This document shows positions 23,384-34,568 of a stretch of 64,000 nucleotides of DNA, piece after piece; positions within the stretch are counted from its first letter, which is position 1, and every line of letters starts with the position of its first letter. Source of the DNA: Gryganskiella cystojenkinii (Eukaryota; Mortierellomycota; Mortierellomycetes; Mortierellales; Mortierellaceae); NCBI GenBank assembly GCA_015852425.1, contig JAAAIG010000060.1:16635-80634 (forward strand), given 5' to 3'. The translations under genes and the position numbers were made by a program. The notes beneath the pieces were generated by a model. That model did not search any database, had not been told where the DNA came from, and worked only from the letters and a program-made list of their open reading frames with translations.

Positions 23384-26300
23384 TCACTGCGGATCCAAGT
23401 CCTTGTTTCCGGAATCGTCATCGACTTTGCTGATATCGTTGTTGACGTATCCGTAACTCGCTCCTTGATTGAGATACTGGCCTTCACAATAAGAATAACG
23501 ATAGAATGGTTCCTTCTGCTGCTGCTGCTGATGCTGCTGCAACTGCAACTGCTGAATTAACTGTTGTTGTTCAAACTGGTATTGTGCTTGAAGTTCCACA
23601 ATTTGTTGTTGATGCTGTTGCTGTTGCTGTTGCCGTTGTAGTAGCAGCAATTGAGAATGGTCGGTGGGGTGATGATGGGTCAAGATGTCTTCTCGAGACG
23701 GAAAGACCGATTGCCCAGGAATAGGAATATAATTGCGGTTCTCCATGGTCAAGGACGCTGCGCTAGTGTGTTCGACAGGGTGTTGATTCTCGTTATTGAT
23801 AGTGTTGTTGATGTTTTTCTTGTTCTTGCTGTTCTTGTTGTTGTTGTTGTTGTTGTTGTTGTCGGTTGCATTCTTTTTGTCTCCCTCTGTAACAAAGATA
23901 AGATCGCGGTTAATTGCTCGGGCTGTCCTCTTGATACCGCTGGCTATTGGTCCCTCTTTCCCAGGATCCCTGTCGACCTGATTGTTGGTGATTGCTAATT
24001 GAGCTCTCATTGTCTGGGCAGTGATTCCCGGAGTCCAGCTGGCCTTCACACTTGATGCCACTGCTACTGTTGGTTGTGATAATGAAATCCCGGCTTGAAT
24101 TGATTTTCGCTCGCCTCCTTTCTGATACTTGTATTCCGGAAACGACTGCGTCAACGCATACTTTTCAAAGTCGGCCTTGGCCTCGTAGAGTCTTTTGGTC
24201 GATTCCGGCTCCTCGTGCCACATCTTGGCGATCACCTTCGAGATATCGGACCCTGCAAAGCCTCGAGACTTGAACTCGGCCTTGTTCTGCTCATACTGTT
24301 CTCTTCGATAGACGAAGTAGGAATTGCAGGCTCTCTTGTTTGGTCCACGTCGTGGTAGGATCACTGCTCCGAGTGCAGTTGCTACCGATGCTGCCGCTCC
24401 TGATGTAGTGCTTGCATCACAGTCAGAAACTCGTCCATAACCTCCATTGTAACTGATGTTGCCTCTACTACTACCACCGTTGTTATGGTGATCAGAACCA
24501 GCCATACTTAAACTGGCTCCCCTGAGAGGCTTCGTCTTAATCTTGTTATCCGACAGGAATGTATAGTGGAGCGGGGCGTGTTGTGAATGTTTATGCCGGA
24601 GTCGAGGAGGTGCAGGTGGCTTGTCGATTGTCTTGACGGGGATGACAGGAGCAGAGGCCGCAGCTGTAGACACATTGTTGCTGGTAGCCATAGTATCCGC
24701 AGCAGCAGCAAGCTGAGATTGAGGAGCTGTGGTCGATTGGCGGAGAGTTGTTTTGGAAATAGAACTGATCTGCAATTGCTGTTGGGGATGGTGGAGATGT
24801 TGCTGTGATTGTTGCTGGTGTAACGAAGGGGGTGCGACCTCAGGGGGTGGATGCACACTGGCCATCGACTGCAATGGGGGGAGTAAGGCAACAGAATCAT
24901 TCGTTCGATCTAGTGGTCGTCCCATGCTCGGGCTCTTTACACATCCATCTTGTTGGAGGTGACCGTCGGAGTTTAATGGAAAGCTGCGACTTTGGATGCC
25001 GTGTACGGAGGCACTTGATGACGAAGTCAACAAGGCGGACGAGGCCGAAGACCAGGTGTTTGGAGTCATGGTTTGTGTAACAGCCGGGGTATGAGCGGGT
25101 TCGCTTCTTCCTATGTCCGACACAAAATTAGGACGAATACGATGTTCCAAGTAAGAAATAAATGATCACAGTCTAAGCATAACATAAGAGGGGAGTAATG
25201 CACTGTACCTTGGGCTCCTTTGGCCAACTGAAGAATGACTTCACCAGATTCGTTGTAGTTCTGGCGGAGAGAACTGTACGGATCGGGATTGAACTGATAT
25301 TGATGTTGATAAAGCTGCTGTTGTCGATGAGGCTGCAAAGGTTGTTTCTGTATAGATTGCTGCTGATACTGCATCTGGGAAAGGACCTGGCGCTGCTCCC
25401 GCTGCTGTCCGATGAGCTCTTGTCTATACGACTCAGACTCGCTAGAGATGCCTGAGTCCTCCTGCTCCGGATATCGGTGTGATTGTTGGCCTGGTGGCTG
25501 TTGCAGCTGCGGTGTCTGTTGATCACAATGAGGAGCGAGCAACAATTGTGTGGAAGGAGGGACGGATGAAATGGTCCAGAACGGCTACCAGTCCATTTCT
25601 CCATTACTCGCCTCTGATGACGTTGCTCTTGACAGATCGGAATGGCAGTCATGTGCGTTAACGAGTAATGGAGGGAGTGGCCATACTGCCGCCGCCGCCG
25701 CTGCTGCTGGGACATCAGCCTTCGCTCCATGGGTTCCTGGATTGAGATTGAGGGACCTGAAAGGCGTTGTCGGTGGGCGAATGACGGCACTTTCAAGCGC
25801 AGTCAGGTCTTTTGGAACTGTGATGTAGTCGACCGTGGAGGCGGCTAGGTCGGGGGTCACAGCTGTTGTTGTTATTGAATCAGGCCCAGACTCGGCATCA
25901 ACGATCACTCTAATCACAGGCAATGAGGGTGCTGACGGGACAAAGGCATCATGACAGCCTTGCGGATAGCGGGAATGATCTGGCGAGGTGAGCGAGCTGT
26001 CGGGTGAGATTTGAGAAAGAGAAGGTCGACGGGTATTACTCTTTCCAGTTTGCTGCGAAGAAGGAGCTGATGGCATGTCCAAAATTGGCACAGGAAGAAG
26101 AACCTGCTGAGAATGTATATGGAAGGGTCGAGACTCTTGGCTGTCCAGGTTCATATGGAGGGACGGCATCAACACATCAGGCGGCACGGGTGCATGGTAG
26201 TCAAGAACCGACGACAATAAGGGCTGGGCAGTCAAGGACTGTTCACTATTTTTCAAAGCGTTGGGGAAGCTATTGTTGGTGTCGGTATTGTCAATGTTTC

Positions 26301-26691
26301 GTTGTTGCCGAAGGGCAGAGAAAAAATGTCCTGGGTTGGTGTTGCTATTGTTGTTACTGTTGGTGATGTGGACGATGACGCCGTTGTCGATCAGAGGTGC
26401 CTCTTGCAGAACAGCCGCCTGGCTTTGATCTCGGCCATCCAATGGTTCATCTTGATTCCTTTGATGATTTTGGCTGAAAAATCCCAACATCGAGTATTCA
26501 GAATACGAATGAGTTTCATGATGTAGATGGTGCTGAGCGGTTTGTATAGGGCATTGTTGCTGTGCTTGCTGATGATATTGACAGGAGACGTAGTAGGCGC
26601 CGTCGGAAATAAGGTCTGGGACGGTTGAGTCGTCGTGGAGACATTGTCCACAAGGACGTACCAAAGCCGATGCACTAGTGGATCTGTGCAT
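23384..26691 (-). CDS. HMG-box (MATA_HMG-like) protein with poly-Q regions
   Basis: Multi-exon gene on the minus strand. The last exon is 25110-23384, preceded by an exon ending at 25209 (donor GTACAG, phase 1, which fits). The first exon starts with MHRSTS at 26691 and stays open to TAG at 25587-25585. The HMG box lies in the last exon: PNKRACNSYFVYRREQYEQN, then GSDISKVIAKMWHEEPEST, ending FPEYKYQKGG, the DNA-bending domain of MATA_HMG-type regulators. The rest is Gln/Ser/Thr/Pro-rich, with an Asn run and several CAG tracts, as in transcriptional activators. The intron between 25620 and 25440 is not settled; two phase-compatible solutions exist. A nuclear transcription factor is inferred and its targets are unknown. 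Confidence 0.75.
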
Positions 26692-28877
26692 CGCCAAATA
26701 AAGATAAATTGGTGTTGGAGGGGCTGATGAGCTGTCGTCTATAGGGTCTGCATCTGTCGCGACGATATGGAATATGGAGAGTGGCGGCTGTATTGGAGAG
26801 GAAGAGGCAGCGATGAGAAGAGTAACAAAACAAACGTTGATCAATATATGTTTTGTTTGTGGATTTTCCAGCGCCGACTTTTTCTTTTTTTAAATAAGAC
26901 TTGCTGTTTATTGCACGATCTGGTCGGGACCACCAGAAAAAGAACAGATGTTCACGCAGAAAACACCACGGCTCGAGCGTCAGGCAACTCATGCTTTTGT
27001 GGTCCCAAACTCTTGTTGTTTTTGTACTGTACACGGCTCTCATCTTGAACACGACAATTCAAACACACACATTCACAGAGATATTCTTGTTTTGATCTCT
27101 TCAAGGCGGGGGAAGGGGGCGGGAACATAACAAAACAAAAAAAAGGAATGTGGGTGGCCTTAGAAGATGGGGCAAAGGCTGCATTTGCTTGCACTCCACG
27201 AGCAGCTGATTGCGCAAACGAGGAGAGGTGGGAGGAGCAAAGGTTGGTCGTGGTTGGGTGAATGTGCAGTGGGAGCATTGATACCCTGTTGCCGCGCAAA
27301 TAAGGGCAGCCAAAAAAGAGCAAAGTCTTGCAGTTTTAATACGACCCTGAAGCATGTGCACTGCGTGCATGCATGACCACATAGTATAGTTATATCAAAG
27401 AGCAAAGTGACTTGGCCATTTGAACAATAGCACAAATCAAGAGCGAGTGACAATGGCGAGAGAGACGGAAAAGTGAAAAGGGAATACGAGTGAACAGAGG
27501 CAGAGTTTGTTTTGCAGGCTCTTTGATGACCAGTGCCTTGTGCTGTCACTTTTGATCAACTATCCGTGCTAAGGTGGATTTAGTTTTGTGTTGTCGATCT
27601 GTTGACAGTAGGATTCTGAGGGAAGTTTGAGATGGGCGACGTGAAAAGGGCAAGAACTCGAAAAAAACAATTGCGAACAGGCGTTCGCGAGAAGGATAGA
27701 GTTTAGCCCGTGGAGGTGTAGTCTCGATAACCCCGACGAGAAGAGGAATTCAAGAAGGAACTCAAGTATAGTTGCATTCGGCGACTTACGTTTCTGTCTC
27801 TCTCCTCTTTTTTTTTTTTTTTTTTTCCATCTATTGACCTGTTTTCGGAAGAAGTTACGAGTTTACTGAATGCGTGAAGGGTTGGGGGTATCGACAGTGG
27901 ATTGTTCAGTTGCGAGGCAGTGAAAAGTCCAAAGCCCTTCTTCGAGTTAGTATCTCGGTGGCAAGGAGAAGAAGGGGAGGCGAGAGCAACGGTGTTGAGG
28001 TGGTCAGTGCAAATGAGGATGCGTGGAAATGAAAAAAGAGAAATCGAGGGGACGGGCAACAAAAGGGAAGAAAAAAAAAGAACAACTTCCCAAATGCCCA
28101 TCGTGTGGACCTAACTTATGGGCAATGGCCGTGGTGATCAACATTAACCAAAGAAAAGATAAAAATACGGCCATCGCTACGCAAAAGTGCACACGCACAC
28201 GTTAAAAAGCAAGCCACTGTTGCCGTTTTCGCCTTCTCCACTGTGCCTCCCAACATCTCCCGCTCTTAGACATAGTATTGTTCGCAGATCCCGATTGTCG
28301 AAATGAACATCGGAAATATGTGTTAAAGGTTCTCAAGTCTTTCTTATCTTCCCTTCATTGATGCATCTTGAGCGCGCCATCATAAAATATGCAGTATGCG
28401 ACTCGCGAATTTCCGGTTAAATCGCTAAAAAATCCACGCACTGTCCTCTCTCGATGAGAAGGGGTAAAGTATAGGCCTTTCTTTTGACCGACAAAAAGAT
28501 GGTAACACGCGCGCAAGCACAGACGGCTGTTGACAATTTTTTGTGTCTTTTGAATACCCCAATTGAGTCGAATTTCCGCCACTTTTCATTTGTAAAAAAA
28601 TGTTGGAAATTTGCATGTCGACTGTCTCACTCTCACCGAAAAGAAAATCGTGGGGGCATCTCACCAACGGTTGGGAGAGTGAAAATCAGGAGTGGCCGTC
28701 CTCGATGTTGTTTCTATTGAGGTGTTCATCATTTTGCATGATTGACAGAGCTGTCCCGTTCGCTGGCCCGTTCGCTGACCCGCTCCCTCCCTATTTTTTT
28801 TTTTTTTTTTTTTGGTTGTGGTTTGCTTTGCTGTCCTTTGAATTCAATACTGAATGCGTAGCCATTGTATTAGAACC
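26692..28877. other. Large intergenic region
   Basis: About 2.2 kb. It contains T- and A-homopolymers (a run of about 22 T near 27810 and 19 T near 28795) and short overlapping frames on both strands, but no domain or plausible splice chain. GTACTGTACAC at 27024-27034 is one of several similar palindromic sites in this window. Confidence 0.45.
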
Positions 28878-29597
28878 TTAAAAATCAGCACGAGCCTGGA
28901 GCCAATCTTCTTCCTGCACAATGGCAGGCAGTGCCGAGGGAAAACTTGATTGTATTCCCGCCGAAGCAGACGTGGTTGGTTTCTCATTGTTTGGTTCATT
29001 ACCGTTTATTTCGGTTTCCATCTTCCATTCCTCCTCACCAAGCATGAAGTCACCCAGACGGGCACTATTACTAAGAAAGTGTATGACACGAGAAAAGCAA
29101 TGCTTTTCCATCAAGACGCAGCGCTCACATTTTTTTTTTGCTGCAAAAAGAAAAAATGTAAGGAGAAAAAAATCGGAACTGCCAATCACAGCGAAGATTC
29201 GAACTTTAACCACGATTTTTGTGCAACAGCGATGATCGCGAGGATGATCCTCCAAGAGCAGACTAATGCACCTTGCATTTCTTTCTTTTTTTTGATCTTA
29301 TTCGTCTCTTCCTGAGCACGACTCAAGGACACCGTTTTTTTGATCTGGTTTGAGGATCCTTGGCAGTGAAATTGCTGTAGAAATGCGGTAGGGCATGCAC
29401 ATCGCAGCGGATAAAAAAATAAAGACCAGGCCGTACTGGAGAACGGTTCGTACAGAAACACACAATGAGATCCTGAGGGAAGGCTTTTTTAGTGCTACAT
29501 CAAAAAAAAAAAAAAATGGGAAAGGATGTGACAAGGGATCTTCACGGCATTCCAAAATGTCGCTGTACTTACTGGAAGAACTCCAGGAGGCCATCAT
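28878..29597 (-). CDS. Unrecognised small protein, three exons (reconstructed)
   Basis: Exons 29597-29573, 29358-29272 and 29140-28878 join in consistent phase (1, then 1) with GT-AG borders, giving 124 aa. The donors are GTAAGT (strong) and GTGCAT, the latter also used in VPS2 of this window. The protein starts MMASWSSSRSS, has a very basic helix (AQEETNKIKKKKEMQAKKK), then a CERC pair, a hydrophobic segment, GDFMLGEEEWKMETEING and a Ser/Ala/Pro stretch ending EEDWLQARADF. The acidic C-terminal part reads like genuine coding sequence. I do not recognise the family. The opposite strand at 29557-29670 also has a plausible short exon, so this model needs RNA evidence. Confidence 0.4.
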
Positions 29598-29872
29598 TCG
29601 ACCTCATTATGCAGGATCCCAATCTCTTCCCAATCGATCATCGTACAATCGTCAGTGGTCTTCGACGTTTGTAAGACATATGCGACTTTGGCTCCGTATC
29701 AACACAGAGAGAAGTTTGGCCGAAATCTCTCATCTGCCTCTCTTTTCATTCCTCACCGATAGGGGTTCACCCTTTTTCCATTGTCAATCAAATCCCTCTA
29801 CACGAAATCCGCGATTTCTGAAAAGTGAAAACGTAAGACTCTGTTGAGGGGTATGCTTGCTTACAAACACCA

Positions 29873-29937
29873 CGAGAGATGAGAGACTAGAATTGCAGAG
29901 GAAGCCCCGCTCGACCCATCGAACCTCTCATCTCTCG
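29873..29937. repeat. Inverted repeat, 13-bp arms
   Basis: CGAGAGATGAGAG at 29873-29885 is the exact reverse complement of CTCTCATCTCTCG at 29925-29937, with a 39-nt loop. It sits between the small reconstructed gene and the next upstream frame. It could be a hairpin in a leader transcript, a terminator-like structure or the trace of a small element. Confidence 0.7.
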
Positions 29938-31187
29938 TCTTCTACAACTCTTTAACTTAATCCGCCATCCGAACGCCTGCCAGATCACACCGGCGATGTA
30001 ACATTAAGAACATCGACAGAATTATTGTCATCGACAATAACAACTATAAAAGAAGAAATGTTTAAGATGCAAACGCCTCTTGCTCAATTGTTTTTTTTCT
30101 GTGGAAAGGATACTGCACTTTTCCGAGCAAGCAATCTTTCATATACTGTACTTCTTCCCTTAAAGCAGCATCAAAGGCAGTGTTGATTTTTTGTTGACTT
30201 CCAGGTAACCGACCCAAATTGTGCCTGAACGCCACTACTGTGCTGTACATCCGTCAGCCCCCATTATCTTTTGTTTCCTTGCTTGCTTGCCTTTTTTGTT
30301 GTTTGTTTATTTGTTTTGCTCTGGATTTCGCAAAAGGATTTTGGACCCAACTATCTCGTGCTTTCGCTCCTCCCTGAGCACGACTTTTTCATGTCAGTTT
30401 CCCTTCTTTTCTTGGTTCTTTTTCTTTCTTTTATTTCGTTGTGGTCTGCTCCCCTCATCGTCCGGAGTTTTACCCCACATGCATACAACCTAACATGTGC
30501 ACAATGCATTACAATGTTGGCAGACAAAAGGTTGGTCAGGGAACCCTCTCGTCCTTTGCCATCTTCATTTCCCGACTCTTTTTTTATTTTTTATTTAACA
30601 TTTGTATCTTTTGCATCTTTTTTTACCTTTCTGGCCGATGCGCCCGATCCAAGAATGGAGAGTGGACAAAGAGAGAGAGGGATGAGAGCATTTCCTCCCA
30701 GACTTGAGCACGAGAATCTGCATAAAAATCTTATTCGTGTCTTTCTCTCTGCCTTCGTCATTTTGTGCAGAAGTCGAGCAAACCGATGAAGGGAGGGGGT
30801 CCTTTTTTCGTGTCTTTGTTTCCTTGGGGATACAGACCGTGGGTTTTCCTCCAGAGATTCGCGCGCCTCGTACTCTTCGCCATCGATTGAACTGTTGCTT
30901 CCTGTTCTAAAGTGAATTGCGAATAGTCAAACAAAAGCAACCGCACGGATCCAAATGTCACTTTTCAACCGACATATCATGATCGGTCATATGCGGACCT
31001 CTGCGATCCCAGACTATACGAACGTGGATGAAAATGGTATTTTTGTTTTTTGTTGATCTATTTACAGTACAGGAAAGGAGTGCAAATTGAAAAATGCCGA
31101 AAGAAAAGAGAATAAGGGAGCGACGGACAAAAAAGAAAAAACAAGGTCGCAATGAGTAATAGTCAATGAGAAATAAAGAGAACAGAG
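29938..31187. other. Intergenic region, pyrimidine-rich
   Basis: About 1.2 kb between the inverted repeat and the ATPase stop. From about 30240 to 30800 the plus strand is very CT-rich, like a leader or promoter, but no gene follows on that strand. A short minus-strand frame at 30062-30250 is listed separately. Confidence 0.45.
30062..30250 (-). CDS. Possible small ORF or exon
   Basis: A 62-codon frame that starts with ATG and ends in TAA, with a mixed, helix-like composition (FDAALREEVQYMKDCLLGKV) unlike the low-complexity neighbours. No domain is recognised, no signal peptide, and no clear splice partner. It may be a real micro-protein, an exon of an unseen gene, or chance. Confidence 0.2.
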   Translation of the reverse strand: MYSTVVAFRHNLGRLPGSQQKINTAFDAALREEVQYMKDCLLGKVQYPFHRKKTIEQEAFAS

Positions 31188-34100
31188 TTAGATGGTCCAA
31201 CCGGTCCTCCGAAGGACTAGTTTCTCCATCTCACTCAAAAACACAAGGATCACACATCCCACAGCGACTTTGGCCCAGGTCAAACCATGGACAGGGACCA
31301 GGTTCAAGATGCCGTTGAACCCTGGTGTGTAGATACCGACCAACATCAGAATGAAACTAATCAAGACGCCATAAATCATCCACCGATTCCCAAAGAACCG
31401 GACCTTGAAAACTGACGTGCGCATGGTCCGCGAGAGGAAACCTTGAAGCAGCTGAAGCGTGGTCAAGAACGTAAAGGCCTCTGCATGCGCATAATCCAGA
31501 TGGTCTGGGGACCGATCCGCCCACATGTACACCCCAAACGTCATTAGCATCATCGAAAAGGACTGGAAGAGAATGACGCTGAGTGACGTCACTGTCAAGA
31601 TGCCACGTTTGGGTGACCGTGGCTTTCGGCTCATCAGACCGGGCTCCGCAGGTTCGACTCCCAGAGCCATTGCAGGAGGGACATCAGCTATTTGTACCAG
31701 CGGAGGGTAAAGTATTAGCCATCCGGCCCTCCAGCTTTGCGTTTCGCGAGAAACATGAAGTAGCTCCTTGCCATAAATCATTTCTTACCAATAATGTTTG
31801 CCCACAGAATCATAGTGACAGTAAAGGGCAGATCCACATTAACTATCGAGCATAGCAGGAACAAAAAGATTTCGGCACAGTTGCAACTCAAGAGGTAGAC
31901 AATAAACTTGAGAATATTGTCAAATACTCGACGACCTTCCTCCACGGCCTCCACGATAGTGTTGAAGTTATCATTCGCCAGGACAATATCGGCGGCTTGC
32001 TTAGTAATATCGGTTCCTGCGATTCCCATTGCCACTCCTACATTGGCAGCCTTGATAGCCGGAGCATCTATGAGGCCATATGCAGGGATGTTAGCAGCTT
32101 GCGTAATAAGTACCAGTTTCATTTGACAGAACGGATGATGCATTACCGTTGACACCATCTCCGGTCATGGCGACTGATTCGCCTCGACTTTGAAGTGCCG
32201 TCACCAGCTTAAGCTTGTTATCGGGAGAGACACGTGCAAAGACATTCGGGAACGGTTTCAGTTCAGCAATTGCCTGTTCAGACAGCAAATCCAGCTCTTC
32301 ACCCTTGATAGCGCGTCCTCCTTCCTCCAAGATACCGAGTTCCTTGGCGATCGCACTAGCGGTCTTGATGTGATCTCCAGTAATCATAACAACAGTGATG
32401 CCGGCCTCCTTACAGATACGAACACTCTCTTGAACTCCTGCGCGCGCCGGATCGATCAATCCAATGAGGCCCAAGAAGACAAAGTCGCTCTCCATATAAC
32501 CTGGCGGGATCTCTTCCTCCTCCTCGTCATCGTCTGCCTGAGCTACGTTATTGGCCGTCAAGAGGTCGATGCTCGTCTGTAGATGTGTTGGTGGAGCCGC
32601 CTCCTTTTCCGATTTGATCTTGTTGATGTCGTCTAATCCATCGCCGACGCCTTGGTTGATCGCCCCACCACCGTTGACAAGGACCCTCTTGTAGGCCAAT
32701 CCCAAGACACGGAGACCTTCATCGGCCATCCTTCCAGACGCTTCTGATACATGATCATAAAACCCTTCCGTCACAGGCTGAGTTAAGTCCAGCTGGCCGG
32801 GTTTTAAGATATCCAGCGGGGACGCAACTGCACCAGGCTCGACTGTCGGGAGGTATCCAATACAGCGATTCAAAATCTCCTCGGGTGCACCCTTGGCCAA
32901 CACAAACTCAAAGTGATCGTTAGGGTTTCCATCCAAAGGTGCCTGGTAAACCACACTCATGACTTTGCGTTCGCTGTCAAAAGCCTGTTCGTAGATACGT
33001 GTGTAGCCCAGATCTTGGAAGAACGACTTTGGGAATCCTGCCTTTTGCGCTGCGACAACAAGTGCAACCTCGGTCGGGTCTCCAATTCCCTTCCATTCTG
33101 GTGCTCCTGGAATTACAATATTTTTTTCATCCTCGGTATCTGCTTCTGGCTCGATATCGATCGGCACAGTCGTGGGTTCACTTGGATCCGCCTCCTTCAT
33201 CACGACTGAGGAATTATTGCAAAGAGAAGAGACCATCAGAGAAATCAGCATTGGGGCCGGCACTTGGTCCAAGGTCTTGCCGATGACCTGAGGAGCTTCT
33301 CCATTTGCAGAAGTCAGGATTACGTCTCCCTTGTTCGGATCCAAACTCGTGCTCTCTGTGAATCCATATTTCGTTCCGTCGCTGGTCCACAGCTCCGCAG
33401 CGCCCATCTTTCCCTCCGTCAAGGTTCCTGTCTTGTCCGAACAAATGAACGTAACGCTCCCGAGTGTTTCGACCGCGGGCAGCGTGCGCACGATTGCCTT
33501 CCTAGAGGCCATACGACGGACTCCAAGAGCCATGGTAACTGTCACGACTGCCACCAAACCCTCGGGAATGACAGAAACAGCCAAACTATCGATCGGATAA
33601 GATAAGATAAGATAAAAGAATAAAATAAAGTAATCAAACAAAATTGCTCAAAATCACACTCTCGGCACATAAGTCCGCATTCTTTTTCCAATTTACCTCA
33701 ATGCAACCTTGAGGGATTCACCGACCGGGTGGTGATAACCAATTTTGATACCAGCCATGACAGCGCAGAGGACAATAGCGAAGACGACCAATAGCTTTCC
33801 GAGCATGGCCAGTTTGCGCTGCACTGGGGTCATGACCTTGGCGTGACCAGTAATAGCAGCACTGATTTTTCCCATTTCGGTAAGTCGTCCGGTACGGACC
33901 ACGATGCCCTTGCCTCGTCCTTTTGCCACAACCGTCGCCATGAACGCGTTTCCTTTACAGTCGCCCAGAGGAAGCTTTCTTGTTAGAGTTCTTATCTCCC
34001 TGGGGTCTTTGTTCACAGCCACGGATTCTCCTGTAAGGATTGATTCAATAATCTCCAGCTGAGAGACCTCGGCCAATCGCAGATCTGCAGGAACAGACTC

Positions 34101-34490
34101 TCCCTCTTCCAGAATCACGATATCACCAGGGACAAGTTCTTCTGAGTCGATCATGGACGTGGCTCCATCCCGAAGGACCTGAGCCTTGGGAACTGATAGC
34201 TTTGTCAAAGCATCAAGAGCCTTTCCGGCTTTGTATTCCTGAGTGAATCCGATGATGGTATTGAGGACGACGACGATCAACAGAACCGCCATGGGGATGA
34301 AATCCCTGGTGGCTGCCATAAGAACTGCGACGGCGAGCAAAAGCAGGATCATGAAATCCGTCAGTTGAGCCCAGAGCATTTTGAGCGCAGATGTCTTTGG
34401 CGGTTGAGGGAGGATATTTTTGCCATAGTGTTCCTGCAGTGCCGGGATGGCCTCTGATGGAAGTCCGGATTCGAGTGAGGTACGAAACAT
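31188..34490 (-). CDS. Type II P-type cation ATPase (ENA/ACU-like)
   Basis: Exons 34490-33697, 33585-32147, 32067-31789 and 31687-31188 join in phase, giving 1003 aa from the ATG at 34490. Landmarks are the cation-ATPase N-terminus GLPSEAIPALQEHYGKN, the actuator ESILTGESVAVN, VSVIPEGLVAVVTVTMALG in M4, the phosphorylation loop FICSDKTGTLTEGKM, the nucleotide loop FVLAKGAPE and the hinge VAMTGDGVN. About ten membrane segments are expected. Ena/Acu pumps move Na+ or K+ across the plasma membrane; Ca2+ transport cannot be excluded. The N-terminus is uncertain: a better start (MKQPYASTVGS, ATG at 34537-34535, context ACC-ATG-A) lies upstream but in another frame, closed by TAA at 34495-34493. 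A one-base length change there would restore the family N-terminus. Confidence 0.88.
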
Positions 34491-34568
34491 CTTTAAACAA
34501 CGTTTGATCCTACGGTCGAAGCATAGGGCTGTTTCATGGTCGCAGCCGTGAAGGTGTTGGTTAATCGA

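Noticed and set aside
23384..26691. HMG-box gene as the mating-type (sexM/sexP) locus
   Set aside because: The sex locus of Mucoromycota is normally flanked by a triose-phosphate transporter and an RNA helicase; the neighbours here are a carboxypeptidase and non-coding DNA, and the protein is far more Gln-rich.
30221..30789. Plus-strand hydrophobic frames as membrane proteins
   Set aside because: The Phe/Leu/Ser content comes from a pyrimidine-rich tract; there is no conserved motif and the two overlapping frames are equally good.
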